Source of the DNA: Roseburia sp.
Lineage (GTDB): Bacteria; Bacillota; Clostridia; Lachnospirales; Lachnospiraceae
Assembly: GCA_017937095.1 (NCBI GenBank)
Contig: JAGBEG010000013.1
Location: 1 to 64,000 of the forward strand
DNA: 64,000 nt
Reading direction: 5' to 3'
Shown: piece by piece, positions 24,815 through 34,401 of the stretch
How positions within the stretch are numbered: the first letter of the stretch is position 1
Layout: the number at the start of each line of letters is the position of its first letter
Notes under the pieces: generated by a model
The model's input: only the letters and a program-made list of their open reading frames with translations
Told to the model about the DNA's origin: nothing
The model's database searches: none
Position numbers and translations under genes: made by a program

Positions 24815-25363
24815 TTACAGTAAAATCCGGTTAGCGGCTTTCTTAAGCGGCTCAATGATAATCAGCACGATGACTGCCGCCACCCCGACCTGTACCAGAT
24901 TTCCCGGTATCGATGCCACAGGCGCCGCCCAGTTTCCGTAGATTACCACCTCCGCAATATAATAGCCCACAATCTTAATTGCGCAGGCTGCGAGGATTGC
25001 AACAATATTCCACACATAACCCTGTTTCTTTTCGGTGATAAATCCGACTGTAAAGCCCATCAGTCCGACGACTACCAGTGTAAAAGGCGCCCACAGCGTC
25101 CAGCCGGACAAAAGATCGAACAATGCCATTCCGACACCGCCCGCAATGGCTCCTGTCTTTTTCCCGAAAATGATGGCAAAAATAAATAACGGCACATTTC
25201 CAAGGTGTATCAAACCGCCTGCCGCCGCAATCGGCAGACGCACATTGATAAACGCGGTAAATACATAAACAAGCGCAATCGAAAGGGCTGTAATCGTTAA
25301 GAATTTCACTTTGGACTCCTCCAACGCACGCGCGGATGTCCTTGTAACGGTCTGTTCTTTCAT
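24815..25363 (-). CDS. ECF transporter S component
   Basis: This 182-aa membrane protein is the substrate-binding S component of an energy-coupling-factor importer. After a hydrophilic N-terminus it has about six hydrophobic segments. It shows the conserved IHLGNVPLFIFAIIFGKKTGAIAGGVGMALFDLLSGW region, where the LGN/P and AGG...DLLSG motifs mark S components. No ECF ATPase or T component is nearby, so it must be a group II type sharing a module encoded elsewhere. It is first in a pair with the class V aminotransferase. The leader (25364-25480) contains a small hairpin with ACTGG/CCAGT arms, but I recognise no riboswitch. Substrate unknown. Confidence 0.85.
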   Translation of the reverse strand: MKEQTVTRTSARALEESKVKFLTITALSIALVYVFTAFINVRLPIAAAGGLIHLGNVPLFIFAIIFGKKTGAIAGGVGMALFDLLSGWTLWAPFTLVVVGLMGFTVGFITEKKQGYVWNIVAILAACAIKIVGYYIAEVVIYGNWAAPVASIPGNLVQVGVAAVIVLIIIEPLKKAANRILL

Positions 25364-25470
25364 AGTTCTCTTCTCTCTTTCTGTATTTTCATGTTATTTC
25401 GTATGATAGCCCCTGACTGGACACTTTCATATAGCCAGTTTCTTATTTTTTTACCATGCCAGTTTGCAAA

Positions 25471-25528
25471 AAAAATTGCGACAGAAAACCGCCGCATATG
25501 GCAAAAACCATAGCGGCGGTTTTCTGTC
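25471..25528 (-). terminator. Strong terminator after the PPK2 gene
   Basis: A perfect 16-bp stem (25480-25495 with 25513-25528) overlaps the stop codon of the PPK2 gene. On the minus strand it is followed by CGCAATTTTTTTT. This separates the PPK2 gene from the ECF/aminotransferase pair. Confidence 0.9.
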
Positions 25529-26996
25529 ACTCCAACACCTTCTCAAGCTCTTCAATCACAATCCGAAGCGCCTTGATTCTCGCATATTTCTTATCCACAG
25601 ACTCTAAGATATGCCACGGCGCGTAGGTCGTGCTGGTCTTCTGAATCATCTCGTTGACCGCATCCTCATAAAGATCCCACTTCTCGCGGTTACGCCAGTC
25701 CTCATCCGTGATCTTCCACTGTTTCTCGGGCGTGTTCTGCCTGTCGTTAAAGCGCGCAAGCTGGGTGTCCTTATCGATCTGCACCCAGAACTTGATAATG
25801 ACTGCGCCCCAGTCGTGCAGCTCCTTCTCGAACTCGTTGATCTCGTTATACGCACGCATCCAGTCGTTCTCGCTGCAAAAGCCCTCAAGACGCTCCACCA
25901 TGACCCTGCCGTACCATGTCCGGTCAAAGATTGCAATATGCCCGGTCTTTGGCAGCCTCGTCCAGAAGCGCCACAGATAATGTCTCGCCTTCTCATGAGG
26001 TTCCGGACTTGCAATCGGATGCACCTCATAGCCTCTCGGATCGAGCGCTCCTGTGATGCGCTTGATGTTGCCGCCCTTTCCCGCTGCGTCCCAGCCTTCA
26101 TAGGCGATAATCACAGGCACCTTCTTGCGGTAAAGCCGGTTGTGCAGCTCGCCCAGACGCTGCTGGAGCTGCTTTAGCTCCTTTTTGTACTTCTCGTCGT
26201 CAATTGTCTTATCTAACGGAATATCGCAAAGCAGCGGCATCTTCTCGAGCGGAAATACGTTCTGCAAAAGCGGAACTGCCATCCCTCGGTTGCCAAGCGC
26301 AATGTCAATGCCCTGCGTCAATATCTCAAGCACCTGTAATTCCGTCCACTTTTTCGACCGCGCGTCGATGATATACCACGGTGCGGACGGCATATTGGTA
26401 TGTTTCATATAAGAAGAAAAGACGTCCCGGCATTTCTCATAATGGTCGTTCTGCCACAGATCGTTCTTTCCGACCCGCCATTTCGTGTCCTTTGCCCCGC
26501 TTAGCTGTTCGATGCGCTTCGCCTGCTCCTTTTTGGAAATATGCAGGAAAAACTTCATCACAAGATAACCGTTGTCCGTGAGCTGACGCTCAAAGCGGCG
26601 GATGCTCTCGATTCTCATCTCATATTCTTCATCTGACATACGTCCATGAAGACGCCCTTTTACGACCTCGTCCATCCACCCGGAATCTAAGAACATGAAC
26701 TTGCCAGCCTCCGGAATCTTCGCAAAATGCCGGCACAGAAACGGCTTGCGGCGTTCCTCCTCCGTCGGCTCGTCCATCGACGCCACCTTAAAAAACCGCG
26801 GGTCGATATTCTGAATGATCTGTCCGATGAGAAAGCCCTTTCCGGCTGTTCCCCAGCCCTCCACCAGCACCAGTACCGGAACCTTTCTGTCCTTAACTGA
26901 CATCTGCTGCTCTGCAAGCTTTTCGCGTGCCGCAGCAAGGCGGGCGCGAAGCTCTTCTTCCTCCGGTCTGTCCGGCTCCTTCCATTCTCTCAGCAT
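25527..26996 (-). CDS. Two-domain PPK2 kinase (polyphosphate:AMP phosphotransferase type)
   Basis: This 489-aa protein has two tandem PPK2 domains, each with a Walker A-like motif: GWGTAGKGFLIGQ in the first half and GWDAAGKGGNIKR in the second. Each is followed by a Walker B-like segment; the second contains FDRTWYGRVMVERLEG. The double-domain form matches class II PPK2 (polyphosphate:AMP phosphotransferase), which makes ADP from AMP using polyphosphate. In the first half the matching motif reads FLDSGWMDEVV, lacking the Arg of the second, as expected if only the C-terminal domain is catalytic. ATG 26996 follows AAGGAGGGGG. It stands alone between two operons. Confidence 0.9.
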   Translation of the reverse strand: MLREWKEPDRPEEEELRARLAAAREKLAEQQMSVKDRKVPVLVLVEGWGTAGKGFLIGQIIQNIDPRFFKVASMDEPTEEERRKPFLCRHFAKIPEAGKFMFLDSGWMDEVVKGRLHGRMSDEEYEMRIESIRRFERQLTDNGYLVMKFFLHISKKEQAKRIEQLSGAKDTKWRVGKNDLWQNDHYEKCRDVFSSYMKHTNMPSAPWYIIDARSKKWTELQVLEILTQGIDIALGNRGMAVPLLQNVFPLEKMPLLCDIPLDKTIDDEKYKKELKQLQQRLGELHNRLYRKKVPVIIAYEGWDAAGKGGNIKRITGALDPRGYEVHPIASPEPHEKARHYLWRFWTRLPKTGHIAIFDRTWYGRVMVERLEGFCSENDWMRAYNEINEFEKELHDWGAVIIKFWVQIDKDTQLARFNDRQNTPEKQWKITDEDWRNREKWDLYEDAVNEMIQKTSTTYAPWHILESVDKKYARIKALRIVIEELEKVLE

Positions 26997-27155
26997 AAAA
27001 TCCCCCTCCTTCATTTACTCATTATTGTGCACCATATACCCCTTTTTACACCTTATTTCATTCCTGCCTGCTTCCCGGTGCATTGACACTACACCAGCTT
27101 ATTCCACTAGCATTCTTCCGCGCATATCGTCAGCAGCAGATTTTCCAGAATGTCA

Positions 27156-27776
27156 CTACGTATGTCTTCTGTTTCTTTTTATCACCTTAAGGCGCGTAAA
27201 TTCCTCGCGCTCCTTCTCCTCTAAGTATTCCTGAATCTCCCTCGCACGATTCTCATATTTCGGAATTGTAATATTGGAAAGCGCATTCGCGCGCTTCTGG
27301 GTCTTCTGGATATTATAGGCAAGACGATACGCAGAGTTCTCCACCTCCGCAAGCCGGATCGTCAGCTCCTTTACCCTCTCGAACTGCTGGCAAGCCTCAT
27401 CCAGTGACATCTTCGTGTGATAAAACGAATACGCGGGTCTTCGCTCCCTCTTCTCATATTCCACCTTCGGAATCTCCGTTCCCATGACGCTGCGCCGCTT
27501 CACCGTGATCGCATCCTCCACCGGGACGGAAAGCGCGATCTGCTCCACCTCGTGAATCCCCATCTGAATATTCGCTTTCTGAAGCGCGGCATACGCCTCC
27601 GAAAACGTGGTGTCGATCTCCTCCTGAATATCCATCGCCTCCGCAATCAGCTCCATCAGCTCCCGGATCAGAATATTCCGCTTCTTGTCCATCAGCTCAT
27701 AGCCCTGCTTCGCAAGCGCGAGCGAATTTTTCGCCAGTATCAGATTTCCCTTAGTCGGAAATGTATTCGGATCCAT
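27156..27776 (-). CDS. ntpD: V-type ATPase subunit D
   Basis: Subunit D is the central rotor stalk inside the A3B3 head. The 206-aa protein is almost wholly helical, with the family N-terminus ([30 protein letters not shown]) and the C-terminal coiled coil ending in a basic tail. It is the last gene of the operon. Its start overlaps the end of subunit B by 26 bp, with GGAGG inside the B gene. Length is normal. Confidence 0.97.
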   Translation of the reverse strand: MDPNTFPTKGNLILAKNSLALAKQGYELMDKKRNILIRELMELIAEAMDIQEEIDTTFSEAYAALQKANIQMGIHEVEQIALSVPVEDAITVKRRSVMGTEIPKVEYEKRERRPAYSFYHTKMSLDEACQQFERVKELTIRLAEVENSAYRLAYNIQKTQKRANALSNITIPKYENRAREIQEYLEEKEREEFTRLKVIKRNRRHT

Positions 27777-29238
27777 GACATACCTCCTGCTTCTCTGTTA
27801 TCGCTGCCTGCGCCTCGCCTGTTCCTACATTTGCCGCATCCCAGTATTTTTCAAGTATCTTCGTGTCGATACGGTCAAGCTCCTCCTTCGGCAGGATGTG
27901 CAAAAGCCGCCATCCGATATCAAGCGTCTGTGCAATCGTGCGGTTCTCATTTCTGCCCTGTCCGACAAATTCCTGCTCAAATGCCGTTCCAAACTCCAGA
28001 TATTTCTTATCGATCGGCGAGAGCTCATCCTCGCCGATGACGCTCGCGAGATCCCTCGCCTCCCCCACACGCGCGTAGGAGGAGAAGAGCTGATTTGCGA
28101 CGTCCTGATGATCCTCTCTCGTATACTTTTCGCCGATCCCGTCCTTCATCAGACGGGAAAGAGACGGCAGCACATTGATCGGAGGATAAATATTCTTCTG
28201 GTGCAGCGCGCGCTCCAAAACGATCTGCCCCTCAGTGATATAGCCGGTAAGGTCAGGAATCGGATGCGTAATATCGTCGCCCGGCATCGTTAAAATCGGA
28301 ATCTGCGTCACGGAGCCCTTCGCGCCCTTTACGATTCCCGCTCTCTCATATAATGCCGCTAATTCGCTGTAAAGATACCCCGGATATCCCTTTCTGCTCG
28401 GAATTTCTCCTTTCAGCGAAGAAACCTCGCGCATTGCCTCCGCGTAGGAGGTCATATCCGTCAGAATCACCAGAATATGCATATTTTTTTCAAATGCGAG
28501 ATATTCCGCCGCCGTAAGCGCCACCTTCGGCGTAATCAGACGCTCTGCGACCGGGTCGTTGGAGAGATTTAAAAACATTGCAACGTGCGCGCTCGCCCCA
28601 CACTCCTCAAAGGTACGTTTGAAATACTCCGCCACATCATATTTCACGCCCATCGCCGCAAACACAATCGCAAATTCGCCGTCCGATCCGTCATCCGCGT
28701 CTCCAAGGCTCGCCTGCTCCACGATCTGCGCCGCGAGCTCGTCGTGCGGCAGCCCGTTTCCCGAGAAAATCGGCAGCTTCTGCCCACGGATGAGCGTTGT
28801 CAGACCGTCAATCGCAGAAATCCCGGTGCGGATATAATTTCTCGGATATTCCCGCTCGCACGGATTCATCGGCTGCCCGTTCACATCACGGTACTCCGCC
28901 GCACGAACCGCCCCAAGCCCGTCAATCGGCTCGCCAAGTCCGTTAAATGTCCTCCCGAGAATCTCCTCCGACAGCGCAATCTCCATCGGACGCCCCGTCA
29001 GCTTCGTGCGGGTATTTAAAAGAGACATTTCCGACGTGCTCTCAAATACCTGAATCACGGCTTTATCCTCGCTGATTTCGACAATGCGCCCAAGCTTTTT
29101 CTTCTCCGCCGCATTTGCACCGCCCAACTCCTCTTTCACCGAAAACTCCACGATTTCATCGTAAAATGCCCCTTTGACTCCCTCAACCACGATCAGCGGA
29201 CCGTTGATCTCACTGAGTCCCATATACTCAATCGACAT
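27751..29238 (-). CDS. ntpB: V-type ATPase subunit B
   Basis: This 495-aa regulatory subunit forms the non-catalytic nucleotide sites of the A3B3 hexamer. It has the beta-barrel start ([17 protein letters not shown]), a P-loop region without a true Walker A ([12 protein letters not shown], as in other B subunits) and the [12 protein letters not shown] signature. It starts at 29238 after GGAGGG, 18 bp after the end of subunit A. Confidence 0.97.
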   Translation of the reverse strand: MSIEYMGLSEINGPLIVVEGVKGAFYDEIVEFSVKEELGGANAAEKKKLGRIVEISEDKAVIQVFESTSEMSLLNTRTKLTGRPMEIALSEEILGRTFNGLGEPIDGLGAVRAAEYRDVNGQPMNPCEREYPRNYIRTGISAIDGLTTLIRGQKLPIFSGNGLPHDELAAQIVEQASLGDADDGSDGEFAIVFAAMGVKYDVAEYFKRTFEECGASAHVAMFLNLSNDPVAERLITPKVALTAAEYLAFEKNMHILVILTDMTSYAEAMREVSSLKGEIPSRKGYPGYLYSELAALYERAGIVKGAKGSVTQIPILTMPGDDITHPIPDLTGYITEGQIVLERALHQKNIYPPINVLPSLSRLMKDGIGEKYTREDHQDVANQLFSSYARVGEARDLASVIGEDELSPIDKKYLEFGTAFEQEFVGQGRNENRTIAQTLDIGWRLLHILPKEELDRIDTKILEKYWDAANVGTGEAQAAITEKQEVCHGSEYISD

Positions 29239-29256
29239 ATTTCCCTCCAAACACCG

Positions 29257-31023
29257 CTATGCATTCGTCTCCATCAGATACCTGTAAAATTCCTCGATCT
29301 TCGCGTCGTATTCCGCGAACATGCCAAGCTCCTTATTCGGCACATCATACTTGATTGCAATAATCTTCTCAAACACGTCGCTCTCCCGCAGCAGCGCCAT
29401 CGGCATGTTCCGGTCAATCAGCTCCTTACAGCGGTCGTACAGATGCAGGATCACTTCCATCATCCGAAGCTGCTTTTCCATCGGCACAAAGGTGTCCTCC
29501 GCGTGGAATGCATTCTGCTGCAAAAAGCCCAGACGTATGACGCGCGCAATCTCAAGTACCAGCTTCTGGTCGTCCGGGAGCACGTCGCTTCCGATCAGCT
29601 TTACAATTTCGTTGAGGCGGTTCTCCGTCGTCAGGATATTTAAGATCCGGTTTCTGCAGTCAATGAAGCTGCTCCCCACATGTGTCTCATACCAGCCCGA
29701 CAAATCCTTCACATACTCCGAATAGCTGGTGAGCCAGTTGATCGCCGGATAATGTCTCGCGTAAGCAAGGGATTTATCGAGCGCAAGAAAGCAGCGCACA
29801 AAGCGCTTCGTGTTCTGTGTGACAGGCTCCGAGAAATCGCCGCCCTGCGGGGATACCGCGCCGATGATCGTCACGCTTCCCTCCGTGCCGTTTAAGTTCT
29901 CCACATAGCCTGCGCGCTCATAGAATGCGGAAAGTCTTGACGCTAAGTACGCCGGAAAGCCCTCCTCCGCAGGCATCTCCTCCAGACGTCCGGAAAGCTC
30001 CCTTAGCGCCTCCGCCCAGCGGGATGTGGAATCCGCCATGATTGCCACATGATACCCCATATCGCGGTAATACTCCGCGAGCGTAATTCCGGTATAGATA
30101 CTCGCCTCACGCGCCGCCACCGGCATATTGGAGGTATTGGCGATCAGCGTTGTGCGGTCCATCAGCGGATTCCCGGACTTCGGGTCGACGAGCTCGCCGA
30201 ACTCCTCAAGGACGTTCGTCATCTCATTGCCGCGCTCACCGCAGCCGATGTAAATGATAATATCCGCGTCACACCACTTGGCAAGCTGGTGCTGCGTCAT
30301 CGTCTTACCCGTTCCGAATCCGCCCGGCAGCGCAGCCGTTCCGCCCTTCGCAATCGGAAAAAGCGTGTCTAAAATACGCTGTCCCGTCACGAGCGGGCGA
30401 TCCGCCGGATATCGGCTCGCCACGGGCCGCGGAGTACGAATCGGCCAGTGCTGCGTCATGGAAAGCGGCACTTCCCTGCCGTCTGCGGTGCGGATAGCAA
30501 CAAGCTCCTGCTCAATCGTATAAGCACCGTCCGGCTGCACGCGGATGACCTCTCCCTCCGTGCCCGGAGGCAGCATTACCTTGTGCACGATCGATTTCGT
30601 CTCGGGGACCTCCGCAATGATACTGCCGGACATCACCCGGTCGCCCACCGACACCGTGATATGCGTCTGCCAGAGGCGTTCCCGGTCAAGCGCATCCACC
30701 TGTGCGCCGCGCGGTATGAACGCGCCGCCCGTTTCCGCAATCTTCTCAAGCGGGCGTTCGATTCCGTCAAAGATATTGTACAATATGCCCGGCGCCAGCG
30801 TGACGCTGATGGCATGTCCCGCGCCCTCTACCGGTTCGCCCGGCCGAAGCCCGGACGTCTCCTCGTATACCTGAATCGTCGTCGCATCTTTCGTCAGTCC
30901 GATGACCTCTCCGACCAGGCGCTTCTCTCCCACATACGCCATCTCGTTCATCCGGTAGCCCAGATTGCCGCGTATCGTTATGATCGGTCCGTTGACCCCG
31001 TAAATCGTTCCTCTTATACCCAT
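29257..31023 (-). CDS. ntpA: V-type ATPase catalytic subunit A
   Basis: This 588-aa catalytic subunit carries the intact Walker A GGFGTGKTMTQHQ, the GERGNEM loop with the catalytic Glu and the DSTSRWAEALRE segment. It also has the non-homologous insertion of about 90 residues that marks A subunits. Each feature fits ATP hydrolysis or synthesis coupled to ion movement. It starts 3 bp after the stop of subunit E. Confidence 0.97.
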   Translation of the reverse strand: MGIRGTIYGVNGPIITIRGNLGYRMNEMAYVGEKRLVGEVIGLTKDATTIQVYEETSGLRPGEPVEGAGHAISVTLAPGILYNIFDGIERPLEKIAETGGAFIPRGAQVDALDRERLWQTHITVSVGDRVMSGSIIAEVPETKSIVHKVMLPPGTEGEVIRVQPDGAYTIEQELVAIRTADGREVPLSMTQHWPIRTPRPVASRYPADRPLVTGQRILDTLFPIAKGGTAALPGGFGTGKTMTQHQLAKWCDADIIIYIGCGERGNEMTNVLEEFGELVDPKSGNPLMDRTTLIANTSNMPVAAREASIYTGITLAEYYRDMGYHVAIMADSTSRWAEALRELSGRLEEMPAEEGFPAYLASRLSAFYERAGYVENLNGTEGSVTIIGAVSPQGGDFSEPVTQNTKRFVRCFLALDKSLAYARHYPAINWLTSYSEYVKDLSGWYETHVGSSFIDCRNRILNILTTENRLNEIVKLIGSDVLPDDQKLVLEIARVIRLGFLQQNAFHAEDTFVPMEKQLRMMEVILHLYDRCKELIDRNMPMALLRESDVFEKIIAIKYDVPNKELGMFAEYDAKIEEFYRYLMETNA

Positions 31024-31026
31024 AAC

Positions 31027-31617
31027 CTATGCCCCCACATCGAAGGAAAACTTCTCCCTCTCCTCATAAAGCCTGCTGCCGAACGCTTCATCCAGCAATA
31101 TATTCTTCGCGGGAATCGCAGCGCGGATGCCGCCGCCAAACCTTTCGTTTCCCACCGTGACGGTACAGTTCGGGCATCCCTCCTGCGCCGTGCGAAGCTG
31201 CGGCAAAAGCTCCTCATCCTCCGCATCCAGATATACCGTAAGCGCTTCCCCGTCTGCAAATTCCACCGCCCTTTTGATCTTTGCCGTAAGCAGGCTTACA
31301 TAAGCGTCTGTTTTCCGGTATGCCGCAAGCTTTTCCTCCACCCGGGCGAAGAGCTGCTCCTTTTTCTGCTCCTGCGCGGCGTGATACTCCCTCTTCTGCT
31401 CCATCAATATTGCCGAAACCTCGCGGTTTACCTCCTTGCGGACACGCTCTGCGGCAACGCGCTCCCGCGCATTTTGCTGCTTTTTCTTCTGCTCCTCATA
31501 GTCCAAAAGCTGCCTGCGGCAGTCTGCTTCGCTCTCTGCCGCGATTGCCCCAGCCTGCTCCTTTGCCGTCTCCACTGCTGCCCGGTAGAAAATATCCAGC
31601 TTCTCGCCAATCTCCAT
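31027..31617 (-). CDS. ntpE: V-type ATPase subunit E
   Basis: Subunit E pairs with the G/H-type coiled-coil subunit to form the peripheral stalk. The 196-aa product has a long N-terminal helix rich in Glu, Gln, Lys and Ala (about 10-110) and a C-terminal globular part (EGCPNCTVTVGNERFGGGIRA). ATG 31617 has GGAGGG upstream; 21 in-frame codons before it are not coding. It lies between subunits F and A. Confidence 0.9.
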   Translation of the reverse strand: MEIGEKLDIFYRAAVETAKEQAGAIAAESEADCRRQLLDYEEQKKKQQNARERVAAERVRKEVNREVSAILMEQKREYHAAQEQKKEQLFARVEEKLAAYRKTDAYVSLLTAKIKRAVEFADGEALTVYLDAEDEELLPQLRTAQEGCPNCTVTVGNERFGGGIRAAIPAKNILLDEAFGSRLYEEREKFSFDVGA

Positions 31618-31685
31618 AGTTCCCTCCATGCGCACATACTTTTCATCGTCCGTCTCTGCCCAAACGAAAGCCGCAAGCAACGGCT

Positions 31686-31994
31686 CTACAACTTAAGTCC
31701 GATTGCCCTGCTCACATAATCCGTAATAAAATTCTTGCTGCGTCCCGTGCCGTGTCTGTCCGGTATCTCAACGAACAACGGCAGGCGGTGCGCCAGCTTT
31801 ACCTCATTCACCACATCCGGAAAATCCCTTCCGAACTTCTCCGTCAGAAGCACAATTCCTATTTCCTCATCCTTTAGGGCGCGTTCCAGTTCGGCACGAA
31901 GTTCATCCTCCTCGTGCACTACAACACCCTCGACGCCCGCCAAACGCATACCGGTGTAAGTATCCACGTTATCGCTGATCAAAAACATCTTCAT
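31686..31994 (-). CDS. V-type ATPase subunit F
   Basis: This 102-aa protein is the small rotor subunit that binds subunit D. It has the CheY-like fold signature of the family: MFLISDNVDTYTGMRLAGV at the start, the EIGIVLLTEKF strand and the FVEIPDRHGTGRS segment. The start at 31994 follows GGGGGACAGC. It is 31 bp downstream of the membrane rotor subunit K. Confidence 0.95.
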   Translation of the reverse strand: MKMFLISDNVDTYTGMRLAGVEGVVVHEEDELRAELERALKDEEIGIVLLTEKFGRDFPDVVNEVKLAHRLPLFVEIPDRHGTGRSKNFITDYVSRAIGLKL

Positions 31995-32025
31995 TGCTGT
32001 CCCCCATCCCGAACAAGTTGTTATG

Positions 32026-32445
32026 TTAACCAAGAATCGAGAACGAAATCAACAGACCATACAGCGCGATAGACTCTGCCAGCGCAACGAAAATCAACGC
32101 CTTACCCATGATGCTTGAATCCTCGCTCAGCGCTCCGATTGCCGCGGACGCAGCGCTTGCCACCGCCACGCCTGCACCGATGCAGGAAAGACCTGTGGAA
32201 AGCGCTGCCGCAAGATAACGCCAGCCCTCTGCCGACGCTTCCGCCGCTGTACCGGCATCCGCCGCGTAAATGTGACCACTGAAAAGAAGCATGTCCGCCA
32301 CGACAAGCGTGCCAAAGAACAGGAAAATATTTAACGCCAGAGCCGCCTTCGTGCTCCCCTCCTTCTTCCTGCCCAGAAGGTATCCGCCAAACGGAATGCC
32401 CATGCTGAAAATTAAAATTGCTACCAGAATGATTTTTGCTGCCAT
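32026..32445 (-). CDS. ntpK: V-type ATPase membrane rotor subunit K (c-ring)
   Basis: This 139-aa proteolipid forms the ion-translocating ring. Two N-terminal hydrophobic segments (about 4-25 and 33-57) precede a typical c-subunit hairpin: CIGAGVAVASAASAAIGAL and LIFVALAESIALYGLLISF. The ion-binding carboxylate is the Glu of ALAES, in the last helix. The ESxxxY arrangement resembles sodium-binding c-rings, but no Gln partner is seen in the preceding helix, so ion type is unsettled. The first hairpin has no matching acid. Confidence 0.95.
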   Translation of the reverse strand: MAAKIILVAILIFSMGIPFGGYLLGRKKEGSTKAALALNIFLFFGTLVVADMLLFSGHIYAADAGTAAEASAEGWRYLAAALSTGLSCIGAGVAVASAASAAIGALSEDSSIMGKALIFVALAESIALYGLLISFSILG

Positions 32446-32448
32446 AAC

Positions 32449-34386
32449 TTATTCTCCTCCCAATTCCTTTTTTCGGAACGCTGCTACGAACGGCTTTCCC
32501 GTTCCCTTATAAAATCTGCTGAACATCTCGTAATACTCGAGACGGAGTACCTGAATACCAACGACAAGACCCTCAAGCCCTGTCACAAGGATATTTCCCA
32601 AAACGACGACCACCATATTCGGCGAACCGCTCTCATAGCCTGCCAGCGTGAACACAACGCCCATCATTCCCGCGTGGCTTAGAGCGAACGCGCCGACACG
32701 GACAAACGATATGCTGTTGGTCGCGTAACTTAATACCACGTCAAAAAGCTCCACGAGCGCCTCCACAAAGAACATCACCCTGCTGCCCTCCGGGAAAATC
32801 TCCCGACGCCGCTCCAAAAGATTCGAAAGCGGCTCTTTTAACAGGATTGCAACAAGCGGTATTCCCACCGCTGCGCCAATGATTCCGGTCGCCGGGATGG
32901 GATGTCCGGTCGCGTAAAGTGCAATACAGAGCACAACGCATCCGTAACAGATGATTCCCGCGATACCGCTCTGATTAAACAGCATCCTGCCCGGTTCCTT
33001 CGCCCGGACTGCATTGATGATATTGATGACCATCGCAACGAGGATCAATCCCATGCCAAAGCCGATTGCCAGCATCAGCGTTGTCATGATATTGTCCATC
33101 GGGCGCATCCAGACAGGTTCTATCATTTCCTCAAACCCGAAGATGCTGCCGTACATGAATCCGAAGAACGTCGACCAGACGCCCGCCAATGCGACGATTG
33201 CCGCAAGATTCATCTTCTTAAAGCGATACAAAAGGAAGCCTCCCGCCACAAGGCAGATTCCCTGTCCCACATCACCGAACATCACGCCGAACATGAAGGT
33301 GTACGTCAGCGCGATGAAAATGGTCGGGTCCATCTCATTGTATGCCGGGAGTCCGTACATCTCCACGAACATCTCAAACGGACGGAACAGTCCCGGATTC
33401 TTAAGCTTCGTGGGCGGCGTCGCCCGAAGATTCTCCCCGGCATTCTCTATAATGACATGTACGTTTTCATCGCCTTCTATCTCCCGCAGGAAACGCTTTG
33501 TATCCTTCTCGGTCATCCAGCCGTAGAGGATATAATACTCTATGTCTGTCCGCACATCCCCCATCGTCCGCGTCCGCGTACATACGGCATATTTGCGGAT
33601 ATCAAAATTCTCACAGTAACTCTTCAGGGAATAGTACGCGCCTGTCAGCGTCTCGCAGTGTCTGCCGAGCGTCTGATACATTTCCTGCCTGAGTTTCTCG
33701 CACTCTCCGGTCTTCATCAAAAGCGCCTCAGACGCCTCCTGATATGCCGCGTCCGGCGTTCCCTCAAAGGAATCCGGCAGATAAATGCGCTCGAAGTGAA
33801 AGGACATGCACACAGCGTCCACCTCGCTCTTGTAGACCGCCGGGACAAAATACGCGCCCCACACATATTCCTCATCACTGTGGCATTCATAGAAGAGCAC
33901 ATGATCCGTCTCATGGATGTAACGCTCCAGCCTCTGGTAATAGGCTCTGGAAATCCGTCCGAACCGAAAAGCGATAAACCGGAACTTAAGAATGCGGCGG
34001 AACTCATAGTCAAGCTCACGGAACGGCTCGATCTGCCGCATCAGCTCCTCCAGCCTGGCGCACTCGGCGCGGAGCGCCTCCTGCTTCTTCCTGCTCTCCT
34101 CCACCATCTCGCAGGCGGCTTTCACAATCTCCTCCGCCTCCTTCGGCTTCATCTGCGGATAAGTCACCGGAGCGCCCTCCCTGATATAAGTCCACAGTTC
34201 CTCTGCCTTCCGGTAAGCGTCACGGTAAATGTTCGTCTCCGCAAACGGCCGGACATTCGAGAGACTTCCAAGGCTCGTCATCGCATTTTCAAAATGAATA
34301 TCATAATTGCTAAGATACACATCCATGACCCGGTCAATATCCTCCCTGGGACCTGTAATGTGCAGCAATTCCATCTTCTCAACCAC
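32449..34386 (-). CDS. ntpI: V-type ATPase subunit I (a-like stator)
   Basis: This 645-aa stator subunit has a soluble N-terminal half (about 1-340) that contacts the peripheral stalks and a C-terminal half with about eight membrane segments that provides the ion half-channels. The family motif MFGVMFGDVGQG begins the membrane half, and SFVRVGAFALSHAGMMGVV carries the conserved Arg in the penultimate helices. It is followed after 3 bp by subunit K. Confidence 0.96.
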   Translation of the reverse strand: MVEKMELLHITGPREDIDRVMDVYLSNYDIHFENAMTSLGSLSNVRPFAETNIYRDAYRKAEELWTYIREGAPVTYPQMKPKEAEEIVKAACEMVEESRKKQEALRAECARLEELMRQIEPFRELDYEFRRILKFRFIAFRFGRISRAYYQRLERYIHETDHVLFYECHSDEEYVWGAYFVPAVYKSEVDAVCMSFHFERIYLPDSFEGTPDAAYQEASEALLMKTGECEKLRQEMYQTLGRHCETLTGAYYSLKSYCENFDIRKYAVCTRTRTMGDVRTDIEYYILYGWMTEKDTKRFLREIEGDENVHVIIENAGENLRATPPTKLKNPGLFRPFEMFVEMYGLPAYNEMDPTIFIALTYTFMFGVMFGDVGQGICLVAGGFLLYRFKKMNLAAIVALAGVWSTFFGFMYGSIFGFEEMIEPVWMRPMDNIMTTLMLAIGFGMGLILVAMVINIINAVRAKEPGRMLFNQSGIAGIICYGCVVLCIALYATGHPIPATGIIGAAVGIPLVAILLKEPLSNLLERRREIFPEGSRVMFFVEALVELFDVVLSYATNSISFVRVGAFALSHAGMMGVVFTLAGYESGSPNMVVVVLGNILVTGLEGLVVGIQVLRLEYYEMFSRFYKGTGKPFVAAFRKKELGGE

Positions 34387-34401
34387 CGTAAAAACCCTCC
34401 C

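Noticed and set aside
25364-25480. Riboswitch upstream of the ECF S component
   Set aside because: Only a five-base-pair hairpin is visible, and it matches no preQ1, TPP, FMN or THF pattern I know.
30448-31719. 423-codon plus-strand frame across the subunit A and E genes
   Set aside because: Arg/Leu-rich antisense shadow of two certain ATPase genes, without a start signal.
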